From JAEUKA01 sp035328405 (lineage in GTDB: Bacteria; Myxococcota_A; Polyangia; Palsa-1104; JAEUJZ01): a DNA stretch of 64,000 nucleotides. Positions 15,619 through 25,700 of the stretch are shown here, one piece after another; position 1 is the first letter of the stretch; each line of letters starts with the position of its first letter. The position numbers and the translations under genes were made by a program. The notes beneath the pieces are model-generated. The model ran no database searches and had not been told where the DNA came from. It worked only from the letters and a program-made list of their open reading frames with translations. Location of the stretch: the NCBI GenBank assembly GCA_035328405.1, contig DAOLIT010000010.1:30720-94719 (forward strand), given 5' to 3'.

Positions 15619-17056
15619 TTTTGCACTCCGCGTCTTGAAAACCGGGCACCTCGGCAAGTTCCGCGAGGAACCTGGGCCCCACTGCGGAAATGTCCCCGGC
15701 CCCGAGCGTGATCACCACATCGCCCGGTTTGCAGCCGCGCGCCATCTCTTGTGCAAGCTCTTCTTTGTCCACAAAGCGCACCCCTTTGTGCCCCTGTTCC
15801 CGGATGTTCTCGACCAGAATCCGAGCATCCACACCCGGAATCGGCGTTTCCCCCGCCGCATAAATGTCCGTCACGAGCAGCAGGTCCGCATCCGCAAACG
15901 CGCACGAAAAATCCGCAAACAGATCCCGCGTCCGTGTGTATCTGTGCGGCTGAAACGCAACGAGCAACCGCCGCGAGGGGAATGCCGCTTTCGCACCACG
16001 CAGCGTCGCTCGGATTTCCGTTGGATGATGCCCGTAATCGTCCACCAGCAGCACTTCCTGTTCGCCCTGACCTACCCTGCCCCGGACCGAGAAACGCCGT
16101 GACACCCCCGAAAAGGTCCGCAGCGCCTGAGCAGATACCTCAAACGGAATGCCCAACCCCTCTGCCACCGCCAGCACCGCGAGCGCATTCTGCACGTTGT
16201 GCGCCCCGACGAGCGGAAGCTCCACCGGTCCCAAACAGGTGTCTTGCCGATACGCGACAAAACTCGACGTGAGCCCCGAAAACGCCAACTTGCGCGCGTG
16301 AAAATGCGCCCCTTCCGACAACCCATACGTGACCACCCGCTTGTTCAGCGCCCGTGCCAGGTCGCGCAACACCTCGTGGTCCCAGCACAACACCGCCCGC
16401 CCAAAGAACGGCACTTTTTCCAAAAACGCCAAGAACGCCGCCCGCAACGCCCTTTCGTCTCCGTAAAAATCCAGGTGTTCTGGATCGATGTTCGTGACCA
16501 CCGCCACCGTCGGTGTCAGGTGCAAAAAGGAGCCGTCCGATTCGTCCGCCTCGGCCACCAAGTACTCCGACTGGCCCAGCCGAGCATTCGACCCGAGCGC
16601 GGGCAACCGGCCTCCGACCACGATCGTCGGGTCCAATCCGGCGGCGTGCAGCACCGTCGCAATCAGCGAGGTCGTCGTCGTTTTTCCGTGCGAACCCGCG
16701 ACCGCAATCCCGTACCGCAGCCGCATCAGCTCGGACAGCATTTCCGCGCGGCGAATCACCGGGATTCCCTTTTTCCGGGCCTCCTCCACCTCGGGATTCC
16801 CCCGCATCACGGCGCTCGTCGTCACGACCACATCCGGTTCCTCACCCAGCAGCAAAAGATGGCTCGCGTCGTGTCCCTGCCGAATCACCGCGCCCAATTC
16901 GCACAACCGCTTTGTCGTGTCGCCGAGTTTCAGATCGCTCCCAGAAACCCCACACGCCATCCCCAAGAGCACCTCGGCGATGCCGGACATGCCGATGCCA
17001 CCAATCCCAACGAAGTGAACCCGTGTCGAGGGCTGTCTACGGACAAAAAGCGTCAT
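15608..17056 (-). CDS. murC: UDP-N-acetylmuramate--L-alanine ligase
   Basis: 482 residues; ATP-dependent cytoplasmic ligase adding L-Ala to UDP-MurNAc in peptidoglycan synthesis. N-terminal Rossmann motif VHFVGIGGIGMSGIAEVLL; P-loop VAGSHGKTTTTSLIA (residues ~115-130); ADESDGSFL and TNIDPEHLD in the central domain; DDYGHHPTEIRATL and FQPHRYTRTRDLF in the C-terminal domain. All are typical MurC. Start at 17056 gives MTLFVRRQPS; an ATG at 17074 is less likely. It is separated from other mur genes and followed with overlap by rsmI. Confidence 0.97.
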   Translation of the reverse strand: MTLFVRRQPSTRVHFVGIGGIGMSGIAEVLLGMACGVSGSDLKLGDTTKRLCELGAVIRQGHDASHLLLLGEEPDVVVTTSAVMRGNPEVEEARKKGIPVIRRAEMLSELMRLRYGIAVAGSHGKTTTTSLIATVLHAAGLDPTIVVGGRLPALGSNARLGQSEYLVAEADESDGSFLHLTPTVAVVTNIDPEHLDFYGDERALRAAFLAFLEKVPFFGRAVLCWDHEVLRDLARALNKRVVTYGLSEGAHFHARKLAFSGLTSSFVAYRQDTCLGPVELPLVGAHNVQNALAVLAVAEGLGIPFEVSAQALRTFSGVSRRFSVRGRVGQGEQEVLLVDDYGHHPTEIRATLRGAKAAFPSRRLLVAFQPHRYTRTRDLFADFSCAFADADLLLVTDIYAAGETPIPGVDARILVENIREQGHKGVRFVDKEELAQEMARGCKPGDVVITLGAGDISAVGPRFLAELAEVPGFQDAECKSVG

Positions 17057-17135
17057 GGCCGCCGACCCTATCACGGTTCGCCAAAAACCGACGGTGGCGG
17101 TTTTGGGCCCACGAAGCCGCAGCCAATCCTCACCA

Positions 17136-17450
17136 GGCTTAGGGCAATCGGCGTGGGGCTTCGGGCAATTGGCGTGGGGGCTCGGGCAATTGACGTGGGG
17201 GCTCGGGCAATTGACGTGGGGCTTAGGGCAATTTGCGTGGGGGCTCGGGCAATTGGCGTGGTTGCGCGGGCAATTGGCGTGGGGCTTCGGGCAATTGGCG
17301 TGGGGGCTCGGGCAATTGACGTGGGGGCTCGGGCAATTGACGTGGGGCTTAGGGCAATTTGCGTGGGGGCTCGGGCAATTGGCGTGGTTGCGCGGGCAAT
17401 TGGCGTGGGGCTTCGGGCAATCGGCGTGGGGCTTAGGACGTTGTGGTGGG
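17136..17450. repeat. 21-bp tandem repeat, 15 units, with a 126-bp higher-order duplication
   Basis: Fifteen contiguous 21-bp units with consensus GGCTTAGGGCAATTGGCGTG plus G. Variants are arranged non-randomly: units 2-7 (17157-17282) are repeated exactly as units 8-13 (17283-17408), so a six-unit block duplicated as a whole. The array ends 2 bp from the stop codon of the OLD-type gene and about 80 bp from the murC start. No spacers exist, so it is not CRISPR. All frames stay open because 21 is a multiple of 3, which explains the long spurious ORFs here. Confidence 0.95.
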
Positions 17451-17452
17451 GC

Positions 17453-19369
17453 TCATGGCGCGGTCAGCAGATCGAGCAGGGTTCGGATTTCCAAAGGAAT
17501 GGCCCGATGGAGGTCCGGCAAGAGGTTTCGCTCTGCTTGCTCGACGATCTCGACCAGCGAACCCCGCAACGCAAAAGACCCCTTGGGCAACGTGTCGCGC
17601 AGCGCCTGCAGAAGAACGCGGGACCGGTCTTTTCCATGCTGAAAGACCGCCGGGTTTTCACGCACATCGGCGCGGGCCCGCTGGTTGGCGGTGTTTTCAT
17701 CGAGCATCTTGCCGTCTTTGTCCGGGCGGCGATGCACCGCACGCCGACCATCGACCGCCTGATCTTCCAGGGCTCGGTCTTCGTCGGCCTTTTTCACCGC
17801 TGCGTCAAGCTGTGCCACAAGGTCCTCAGGCGCAAGGCGGATGTGCGGCGCAAGCCAAGCACTCAAACAGCGTGAGTCCAAAAACAGGCTCTCGATGCTG
17901 TGTCTAGACCACGTAGCCTCCACCACCACGAGGTGGTTGGCCAGATTCGTGCTGGTGGGCGCTTTGGGTTCGCGGCCAAAGTCGCGATCTTTGACGAGGG
18001 CCGCTCTCACCGGGACCCCGCTCTGCAAGGTGGGGAAGAGCGCAGGCGTGAGCAGTGCCTTCAACACGCCTTGGGCGCTCGCGTTGCCCACACCGTTGAG
18101 CGGAACGGGCGTGTAGTCCAAGAAGCGCTGCCAGCGATCCTGTTGATCTGCGTACAAGAGGCGAGCACAGGCTCGCAGAAACTTGTAGTCCGACGGCCCC
18201 TCGTAAAAAAGAACGCGACGAGACGCTAGAAAGTTCAAGGCCGTAAACGGCGTCAAATCACAGAAGGACCCAAGGGCTGCCACGATGTCAGAATCGTTGC
18301 GCAGCACAGCCACCGAAGGCGTGGCCTTTCGATCGACGTGAAGCAGCACAGCATCCCGGCGCTGTCCCAGGCGATTTGTCACCTCGACCGAGTGGGTGGC
18401 CAACACAAGCTGAACGCCAAACGTATGAAGCGCCAACTGGGTAAGCGCCTCGGCGGCCTCGGCCTGCAAACGCGGATGCAGATGCGCCTCTGGTTCATCG
18501 AGCAGAAACAGGACGGGGCGGTTTTCGCTCTCTACTCGCTGCACCTGAAGGAGCTTCATCGCCGAAAACAGCGCAACAAGGTTGACCAGGCCCGAGCCCG
18601 CAGAAGACAGTTCCAGCTCTCCGTTGTCATCTTGAAAGTAGACGTGCAGATCGGCAGTGTTCTCGGCGTCGGCCTGCGCCGTTCTCCGCGTCAGGCGCGT
18701 CCCGAGCGGCGCAAGCAGCGTGCGGTTCAACTGCTCGAGGTCGGCGGCATCCAGTCGAGCAACCAAGTTCCGCACGATGTGGCTTTGATCGCCGCTGCCC
18801 AGCAACCGAGTCAACAGGGGACGCGACCGATGCTCCTCTGTCCGAATCACCCCATAGAACGCAGGGACAAACACAGACAGCGGATAGAGGCGCCCGAGGT
18901 CCATCTGCAGACGCGCTTTCACGTCCGATTTTCGAGCCATTCCCGATACCGATGCCAACGCCTGACGAGACCGTACCGCTACACTGCGCAAAAGCTGCCG
19001 GTTGCGTCCGTAGTGAAAGCTCACCCACAGTTCCTGGAGCGCATCTGTCTCATCGAAGGCCAGGGTGATGTCCAGGCTTGTGCCGTCCCCCACTTGCGCA
19101 TGGTGAAACAGTTGGGTCCAGTCGGACAAACCCACAAGCGCGCTCGGATCGGACACCACTTCCTTGCGAGAAGTCCAAATCCATCCGTCCGGGACTCGCT
19201 CTGGGAGGAACGCGGCGGTCTGCGCCAGCGACTCACAAGCCAAACGGATCGCTTGCAGCACCGTGGATTTGCCCGAGCTGTTCTTGCCAATCAGCACGGT
19301 CACGTCGGAGAGATCCGCTTGAAACGCTGCAAAGCCTCGGTAGTTGGTGAGCTCGACCTTGCGTAACAT
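17453..19369 (-). CDS. OLD-family ATPase with TOPRIM nuclease-like domain
   Basis: 638 residues. An SMC/ABC-type ATPase: Walker A LIGKNSSGKSTVLQAIRLA at residues ~27-45, signature-like ELSSAGSGLVNLVAL, Walker B VLFLLDEPEAHLHP, and H-loop LATHSVEV. A TOPRIM-like domain follows: VLFYEGPSDYKFLRA (catalytic Glu) and ALVKDRDF (DxD). This is the layout of OLD family (overcoming lysogenization defect) nucleases, several of which act in phage defence alone or with a partner. No partner gene is adjacent. The stop codon abuts a 21-bp tandem array. A defence role is inference. Confidence 0.88.
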   Translation of the reverse strand: MLRKVELTNYRGFAAFQADLSDVTVLIGKNSSGKSTVLQAIRLACESLAQTAAFLPERVPDGWIWTSRKEVVSDPSALVGLSDWTQLFHHAQVGDGTSLDITLAFDETDALQELWVSFHYGRNRQLLRSVAVRSRQALASVSGMARKSDVKARLQMDLGRLYPLSVFVPAFYGVIRTEEHRSRPLLTRLLGSGDQSHIVRNLVARLDAADLEQLNRTLLAPLGTRLTRRTAQADAENTADLHVYFQDDNGELELSSAGSGLVNLVALFSAMKLLQVQRVESENRPVLFLLDEPEAHLHPRLQAEAAEALTQLALHTFGVQLVLATHSVEVTNRLGQRRDAVLLHVDRKATPSVAVLRNDSDIVAALGSFCDLTPFTALNFLASRRVLFYEGPSDYKFLRACARLLYADQQDRWQRFLDYTPVPLNGVGNASAQGVLKALLTPALFPTLQSGVPVRAALVKDRDFGREPKAPTSTNLANHLVVVEATWSRHSIESLFLDSRCLSAWLAPHIRLAPEDLVAQLDAAVKKADEDRALEDQAVDGRRAVHRRPDKDGKMLDENTANQRARADVRENPAVFQHGKDRSRVLLQALRDTLPKGSFALRGSLVEIVEQAERNLLPDLHRAIPLEIRTLLDLLTAP

Positions 19370-19429
19370 GGCCGGGAATCTATCACAGCCCTGTTACCGC
19401 TCAGTCGAGCAAACGCGCTGCGGTGAATC

Positions 19430-21865
19430 TTAGTAATCGAAACGGAGGCCCAGGTTGGGGAAGATCGGCAGGCCGACGACTCGGCCTTGTTGGTAGAGCT
19501 GGCGGCCTCCGTACAAGAGGCTTTCGGCGTTCTTGCGGTTGTACAGGTTCTGGATTTCCACATAGAAACCGAACCGAAAGCGCCGGAACAAAAACGTCTT
19601 GTCCACACGCACATCCAGCTGGTGAAAGTCCGGCAGGCGCACGGAATTGGGTTCCCCCGAAACGCCTTGGTAGTACTGCCCGGACACGTCGCGGAGGCCC
19701 CCAACAAGCTCGGTGGTGGGATTGCCGGTCACGTACCGGAACCGCGCCCCGCAAAGCAGCCCCCACGGCAATTGATAGGACAAGACGGCGGTCAAGATGT
19801 GCGTCTGGTCAAACCGAAAGAGCCGCCAAGGTTCCTCTGGGTGATCGCGCCGTTCGGAACGGGACAGGGTGTACGCCAAAAAACCCCACAGTCCCCGCCA
19901 CAGAGGTTGACGGGCCAGAAACTCGCCTCCGTACACACGCCCGAGCCCATCGTTGGAATACATCGTATGCGGATCGGACACGACGAGCTGCCGCAGGTCC
20001 TTGTAAAACCCCTGTGCCTCTAGGTGCAGTCCCCCCGGCAAATCGGCATCCGCCCCCAATACATAGTGCGTGCCCGCTTGCCACGCGAGGTACGGATTCC
20101 CAAACAGAGGCGACAGCTCGGCCCCTTGCGGCGCTTGGTGATAGACCCCAATGCCTCCTTTCAAAAACAGCCTGTCCGGGACAAGCGTCGCGCGCAGCGT
20201 CAGCCTGGGCTCGACGAACAAAAGCGTCCGCGACACCGTGGTGAGGGCCGTCGCTTCACTGTCCTCCTCGCGACTGGGAATGCGAACATGGTCCGCAGAC
20301 ACCCGAAGCTGCGGCGACAATTCCAGCCGATTGTCGAACAGATGAAACCGCGCAATCAGATACGGAGACGTTTGCAGCAAGTGATAGAGGAGCAGCTCGC
20401 GCAGCACCGGCCCTGTGGAATCCGCGAAAAAACCGTCCCCAAAGAAACCATTTTCCGAACGGCCCGCGTCTTTCACCATGTCCGCTCCGCCGACCGGCAG
20501 GTTCTGGCTGTCTTGTGCCCCCTGCGCCAGCGGCATGAGCGTTTCGACTCGGGCGCGCACTCCCTCGAAGTCGAGTCCCAGCCCCACATCGAACCACTGC
20601 CGCCACTTCTTGTGAAATTCGCCGCGCAGGTTGTACCCAAGCTGAAGGACCTTGAGCGCCACCGGCTTGCCCCCCAACCCCTGATCCCCTGTCACCACCG
20701 AAAACGTGTCCCCCCCGATCGAAGGCATGAGCCACAGGACCGAATCCCCCGAAAAGCGATGGGTGTACCGCAAGCGCGCCCGGCCAAAATACGATTTGCT
20801 GTCGATGTGGACGCGGCTGTTGGGGTCGGGGTCGTCTACTTTCGCCGTGATGTTGCTGGTCGCTCCGAACACGAGCAGGTCCAGGTCGTCGCGCGGACCT
20901 GCGGCATAGTGCGCAGCCAGCTGGTAGTCCCAATAAAACGGAGAAAGCTGCGTGCTGCCCGAATTGAAAAGGGGCAAAAGCGCAGAAATCCAAGACACGC
21001 GCCCGCCCGCTGCGACGTGCAGTTTCTTTGTAACCGGGCCTTCGACCGTGACGCTCCCATCGATCAGGTCGAGCGTGATGGACCCGTGCCACCTATCGCT
21101 TTTGGGGCGGCGCGTGGCGACCTCGATCACCCCGCCCAGGCCCCTTCCGTAGTCGGCCCCGTACGCCCCCGGACGAAAGGACACGTCCGTCACAAACTCG
21201 GCGCTGATGGTCGAACGCACGCCGCCAAAGTGATAGACCCTCGGGATTTGCACCCCGTCCGCATAGACGCGGGTGTCCGATGGCGCAGAACCCCACACGA
21301 CGATTTGCCCTCCTCCGAACGGCGCACGCGCGATGCCGGGCAAGTTCTGCATCGCTTTGATGGGATCGTTTTGTCCGCCCGGAATTTTCTTGAGCTCGGT
21401 CACAGACAACGTGGTCGAGACGACCTCGCGGCGCAGCGGAGCGGCTTTGACGACCACCTCGAACGGATTGCCTTTGGGAGGCGCAAACAGCGTGATCTCA
21501 AGACGCCCCTTGGGCAGGTCCTGCTGGCCTTTTGTCGTCTGAATGCGCGCCGACCGCAGCGTCAAGTACACCGTCCCCGGCGCAAGACCGACAAGACGAA
21601 ACCGGCCTTCCTCGTCCGTTTCCGTGACCACGGGCTTTTTGTCATCGGGCCAACGAGACACCGCGAGCTTCACAAAGGGCAGCGGGTCGCGCGTGCCTTG
21701 CTCTTTGACGACGCCGAGGAATTCGCACAATTCCGAAAGCGGCGGAGGTTCGACTTCTTCTTCGCTTGGCGAGTCACTTGGCCGTTCTTCCGCCCGCACG
21801 ACCTGCAAAAAACAAGCGACAAAACCAGGCACAAGCCACACAAGCCGAGCCAATCGTCCGCACAT
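19430..21865 (-). CDS. TonB-dependent outer-membrane receptor with N-terminal carboxypeptidase-regulatory-like domain
   Basis: 811 residues. Signal peptide (LVWLVPGFVACFLQVVRAEE), then a beta-sandwich carboxypeptidase-D regulatory-like domain (~50-145: ETDEEGRFRLVGLAPGTVYL), a plug domain (KKIPGGQNDPIKAMQNLPG; GADYGRGLGGVIEVATR) and a 22-strand-type barrel rich in alternating aromatic strands, ending in a C-terminal aromatic LGLRFDY as required for BAM insertion. The ligand is unknown; there is no adjacent TonB/ExbBD or transporter. It is paralogous to the receptor at 60862-62934, sharing plug and final-strand patterns. Its own transcript is likely. Confidence 0.93.
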   Translation of the reverse strand: MCGRLARLVWLVPGFVACFLQVVRAEERPSDSPSEEEVEPPPLSELCEFLGVVKEQGTRDPLPFVKLAVSRWPDDKKPVVTETDEEGRFRLVGLAPGTVYLTLRSARIQTTKGQQDLPKGRLEITLFAPPKGNPFEVVVKAAPLRREVVSTTLSVTELKKIPGGQNDPIKAMQNLPGIARAPFGGGQIVVWGSAPSDTRVYADGVQIPRVYHFGGVRSTISAEFVTDVSFRPGAYGADYGRGLGGVIEVATRRPKSDRWHGSITLDLIDGSVTVEGPVTKKLHVAAGGRVSWISALLPLFNSGSTQLSPFYWDYQLAAHYAAGPRDDLDLLVFGATSNITAKVDDPDPNSRVHIDSKSYFGRARLRYTHRFSGDSVLWLMPSIGGDTFSVVTGDQGLGGKPVALKVLQLGYNLRGEFHKKWRQWFDVGLGLDFEGVRARVETLMPLAQGAQDSQNLPVGGADMVKDAGRSENGFFGDGFFADSTGPVLRELLLYHLLQTSPYLIARFHLFDNRLELSPQLRVSADHVRIPSREEDSEATALTTVSRTLLFVEPRLTLRATLVPDRLFLKGGIGVYHQAPQGAELSPLFGNPYLAWQAGTHYVLGADADLPGGLHLEAQGFYKDLRQLVVSDPHTMYSNDGLGRVYGGEFLARQPLWRGLWGFLAYTLSRSERRDHPEEPWRLFRFDQTHILTAVLSYQLPWGLLCGARFRYVTGNPTTELVGGLRDVSGQYYQGVSGEPNSVRLPDFHQLDVRVDKTFLFRRFRFGFYVEIQNLYNRKNAESLLYGGRQLYQQGRVVGLPIFPNLGLRFDY

Positions 21866-21995
21866 GGCCGCACGCTACCGAATTTTCCGCCCTTTGCCCA
21901 CGCCCCCAAAACACAACCCGGCCCGCAACAAAACGATATCGGTCGAGGGCACCGAACAAGCGTGCCGCTTCTTTCGAGAGATCCCTACACAGGCC

Positions 21996-22622
21996 TCAGC
22001 GCAACAGGCCGCAGTGCCGTCCAGTGCGGCGGGCTTCCTCGATCGCCTCCATGGGCGGCACCGGGCGAATCTCCCCCATCAAACCGTTTGGCAGAAGCTC
22101 GATGTCCACAAACGAGGGATAGAAGTGACGGATCATGCGAACCATGTGCCGGTCTCCCTCGGAATAGGTCCGCACGAACGAAAAATTGCGGAACGGCCCG
22201 TCGTGCAGATCCAGCAATTCCTGAAATGTGCCGTAATCGAGAAAACTCGCGATGTCCTTGGCGAGGCTGGGAAAGAAAATGAAGTTCCGAAACCGCGATT
22301 CATAGACCGCTTCTATTGGGGGAACAGCCTTGATCTCGCCCATGTATCCATTGGGCAAAATCTCGATGTCGGCGCAGGATTCTCCATACAGTTCGCTGAC
22401 TCGCATCCAGTTTTTCCCATCGCGACAAAACCGTCGTTCAACCGCGAAATCACTTGATGGCCCATCGCTAAGAGAAAAAACTTCATCGAACGTGCCCAGG
22501 TCTTTCCATTCCACGATCCGCTGAAGATCCCTGGGTCGCAACGTAAACGGCACAAGGTCTTCGGGCGGCGGGAGCCACCCAAACAAATCGTCCAACGGAG
22601 GGAGCGGTTCAAAGTCAGGCAT
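21996..22622 (-). CDS. Candidate immunity protein 1, internal duplication
   Basis: 208 residues; no signal peptide. It consists of two copies of one ~70-residue unit: GTFDEVFSLSDGPSSDF ... ADIEILPNGYMGEIKAVPP and GTFQELLDLHDGPFRNF ... VDIELLPNGLMGEIRPVPP. The family is not recognised. It lies directly downstream of the full-length annexin toxin gene on the same strand (118 bp gap), exactly where an immunity gene is expected, and analogous small genes follow the two orphan toxin tips. Start at 22622 has a G-rich stretch (GATGGGGG) upstream; an ATG at 22637 is also possible. The immunity role is an inference from position. Confidence 0.65.
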   Translation of the reverse strand: MPDFEPLPPLDDLFGWLPPPEDLVPFTLRPRDLQRIVEWKDLGTFDEVFSLSDGPSSDFAVERRFCRDGKNWMRVSELYGESCADIEILPNGYMGEIKAVPPIEAVYESRFRNFIFFPSLAKDIASFLDYGTFQELLDLHDGPFRNFSFVRTYSEGDRHMVRMIRHFYPSFVDIELLPNGLMGEIRPVPPMEAIEEARRTGRHCGLLR

Positions 22623-22740
22623 GTGCAAAACCCCCATCCAGGTTAGGTGGGTCGGTCAGGAAACAGAAGCAGTTTTCTGAGGGCAGGTCTTTGGGAGGCA
22701 TCGCGTGGCTGCGCAAAGGAGTCCCGAAACAGAATCGCGG

Positions 22741-25700
22741 TCAGGGCTCGCGGTCGGGGTCCTCCATCGTGGACTGCACCGTTGGAACCCCATCGTCATC
22801 CAGAGAGGAAACCGTCCCCCCGCGCCCCAGCGCAGTTCGGCCCGAAAACGTCAGCTCCTGGTTCATTTGGAAGAACGGATCGTTGTGTTCGTCGCGCAGT
22901 CCTTGCGAGGCCGTCATCCCCATGCCCGTCGAAGGATCGTTGGATTCAAAGCGGCCCCGCAGTTGAATGTGTTGGAAATTTTTGCGTTCCTTGTTCCACC
23001 GGAGAAGCTGCGGAAGTTTGGCTTCCAACTCTGCCGCTTTGGCATCGGGAAACGTCTGCCGCAGGTTCGTAAGTTGCGCATTTCGTTCCGCGAGCGCGGC
23101 TTGCTGCAAGTCGTAGCCCATCGGAACTTGCAGTTTCTGAATCATCTCCGGCGTGAGCGTCGCTTCGAGCACACGCAAATTCTCCGCGCCGTCGGGATTG
23201 ACGGTCGCCAGGCCACTAGACTCCCGGTTCACGTAGGGGTTTTTGGTCGGGTCGGCGGTCACGTAATCCAGGCCCAGGTTCTTGATGCGCTGGTCGGCGT
23301 TCATCCCCTCGGTGTTCTGGAGCAGACCCACATCCCCACTGACCGTCCAATTCGGGGTTCCCTCTTTGTAGAACTTGTCCGCCGTATCGCCGCCGATGAC
23401 CTTGGCGATTTTTTGCCCCGCTTGCACGTCCTCGAACAGCGCAATGTTCATTTTGAGCAGCAGTTTGAGTTCCTGGTCGGTCAGCTTGCCCCGCGTTTGT
23501 CCAAGCGCATCGACTTCCGAGTGCGCCCCGATCGTCCGATGTTCCGTCGCGGGTTTGCCAGCGTTCGTCTGCGCTTCCAACTCGCGCGCCACGCTGTCGG
23601 GCATCGTCGCCTGCTGGTTCTTTTTGATGGTGCCCTTGAGCACTTCGATCTCGTCGGGCGTAAAGCCTTTGGACCGCAGCCGTTCTTCGACCGTGCTGGC
23701 TTTGGGCATCGTCTTTGGATCGACGCCCAGCTCGGTCGCGAAACCCTGCAACGTGCGCGCTTCATCGACACCGAGCACAGAACCATCCGCTTTCTTCTGG
23801 CCTTCCGCCTTTTTGTGTTCCGCCTCAGCCGCCAGCTCGCGCAACGCCTGTTCGTCGCCCTTTTTCCGCGCCGCGATTTCCTGTTCCCACTGGTTGACCA
23901 TTTCGTGGTCTTCAGTGGTCTTCGCCTGAGCGCGCAGATCTTCGAGAGCTTGCTCGTCTGCCGACAGCTTCCGCTTCGGACGCCCCTTGTCATCCAGGGT
24001 GCTCTCTTCACCCACCCCAGCCTTGGCGTTCTTTTTGACTTTCGCGTCCGCTTCGGTGTCCTTGGCCTTTTCGCCCGATTCCGGTCCCACCGGCTTGGCC
24101 TGGTCCGTTTTGCCCTTCTCTTGCGCAGAAGCGTCCTGGCTCTTTTCGTGCGGATCGGCGGCTTTCCCGTCTGCCACATCTTGGGGTTTTACCGGGTGGT
24201 CGTCCTGTTTGGCTTCCTCGTGCCGCGTTTTTTCCTGGTCCGCCTGTTGCTTGCTTTCTTTCACCGCTTCTTCGGGCGCTTTTTCGTTTTTCCCCTTCTG
24301 TTTTTCGGCGGCCACCTCCTTGTGCACCTCGCTCACGTCGTCCTTGTCGCCCTTCTTGCTGTCGCCGTGCGCACCTTCCTCTGACCCCGCATCGCCCCCC
24401 TGGTTTTGCTCGGCCTTCGGTTTGTCTGGCCCCTGATCTGGGGTTTGAGCCTGCGCTTTTTTCGCTTCCTTCAGCTCCGCACGGGTCTCCGCGATGCTGT
24501 CGAGCGACCCCGAAAGTCCTGCACCACCCACCGACGTCACCCATTTCTTCGCGATGTCTTCGGGACGGCCAGAAAACATGCTGGGATCGAGCACATTGGC
24601 GGCGGTCTGGCCCGCTGCGCTGCTGCTTCCGCCCTTGATGGCCGAGAACATGTACGGATTCATCCCGTTTGGACCGTTTCCAAACGCTTTTCCCACGCCT
24701 GCGCTCGTTCCACCGTTCACAAAACTCGTCAGCATGCTCGAACCGACTTGGCTACCCATTCCTTTCACGAAGTCGCCAAAGTCCCCCTGGTAGTTTTGCT
24801 CGTTCATCAGTCCGCCCACCAAGCTGTTGATTCCGTTTTGCCCCGCGCTCGACAACCCCCCTTTCAACATCGTTTGCAGCATCGTCGCCGTCTTCGGGTC
24901 CGCAATCCCCACAAGCTTGTTGAGCTGTCCTTCCAGGCCGGGCAGTTTGAACGCACCTGCCGTCAGCGCGCTCGCCAGCGTCGTCACCGCATCCACCCCG
25001 ATGTCTTCGAGCGCATATCCGCCCTCCAGCATCACCCCTTTGACCGCCATGCTGCTCGCTCCGCCTAGGAGCGCGGACAGCGCCGCCACCACCGCGGGAG
25101 ACGCCGAGCCCGCCGTCGCAATCGAAACCGCTGCCCCCACCACCACCGCTGCGCCCGTCGCCACTGCGTTGGTCGCCGAATCCTTCGCCGCCTGGTAGTT
25201 CTGCACGTCCTGACCTTGGTATTCCGTCAGCACGCCCAACCGATCTTTGGCCGCCCCAGACCACGACCCGTCTTTTTGGGCTTGCTGGGCCAAGTTGTTG
25301 ATTCGCTGGTGTTGGTAATCGAGCACTTGCCCAGAATCCGAAAACAGATCCGTCACACCGCGCGAGAACCAGTTGCTGCCGCTGCCGCGATCAAATTCGT
25401 AGGCCTCGTTCGCCCGCGACACCATTTCCTCTGGCGTTTCGGGTTTGCCTTTCATCATTTGGCCGATTTCAAAGCCGTCGCGCCCGCTCACTTCGCCTTT
25501 GAGCAACGCATCCAAATCTTGTCCGTATTTCTCTTTGTACGTTTTCCGCAGCTCATCGATTTCTGTTTTGGACTTGCCTTCCAGCGTCTTGCGAATCAGT
25601 TCCTCATTCGTGCCAATCCCGTTCGTTGCATATTTCAGCGCAAACTCATCGCTGATTTTTCCGTCTTTTTTCAGTTGATTCGCTTTTTCCAAATCGAGCC

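Noticed and set aside
17136..17450. Possible CRISPR array
   Set aside because: Units are contiguous, 21 bp, without unique spacers; no cas genes nearby.
20024..22282. Long plus-strand frame opposite the TonB receptor
   Set aside because: Arg/Pro-rich composition typical of shadow frames in GC-rich DNA; no motifs.
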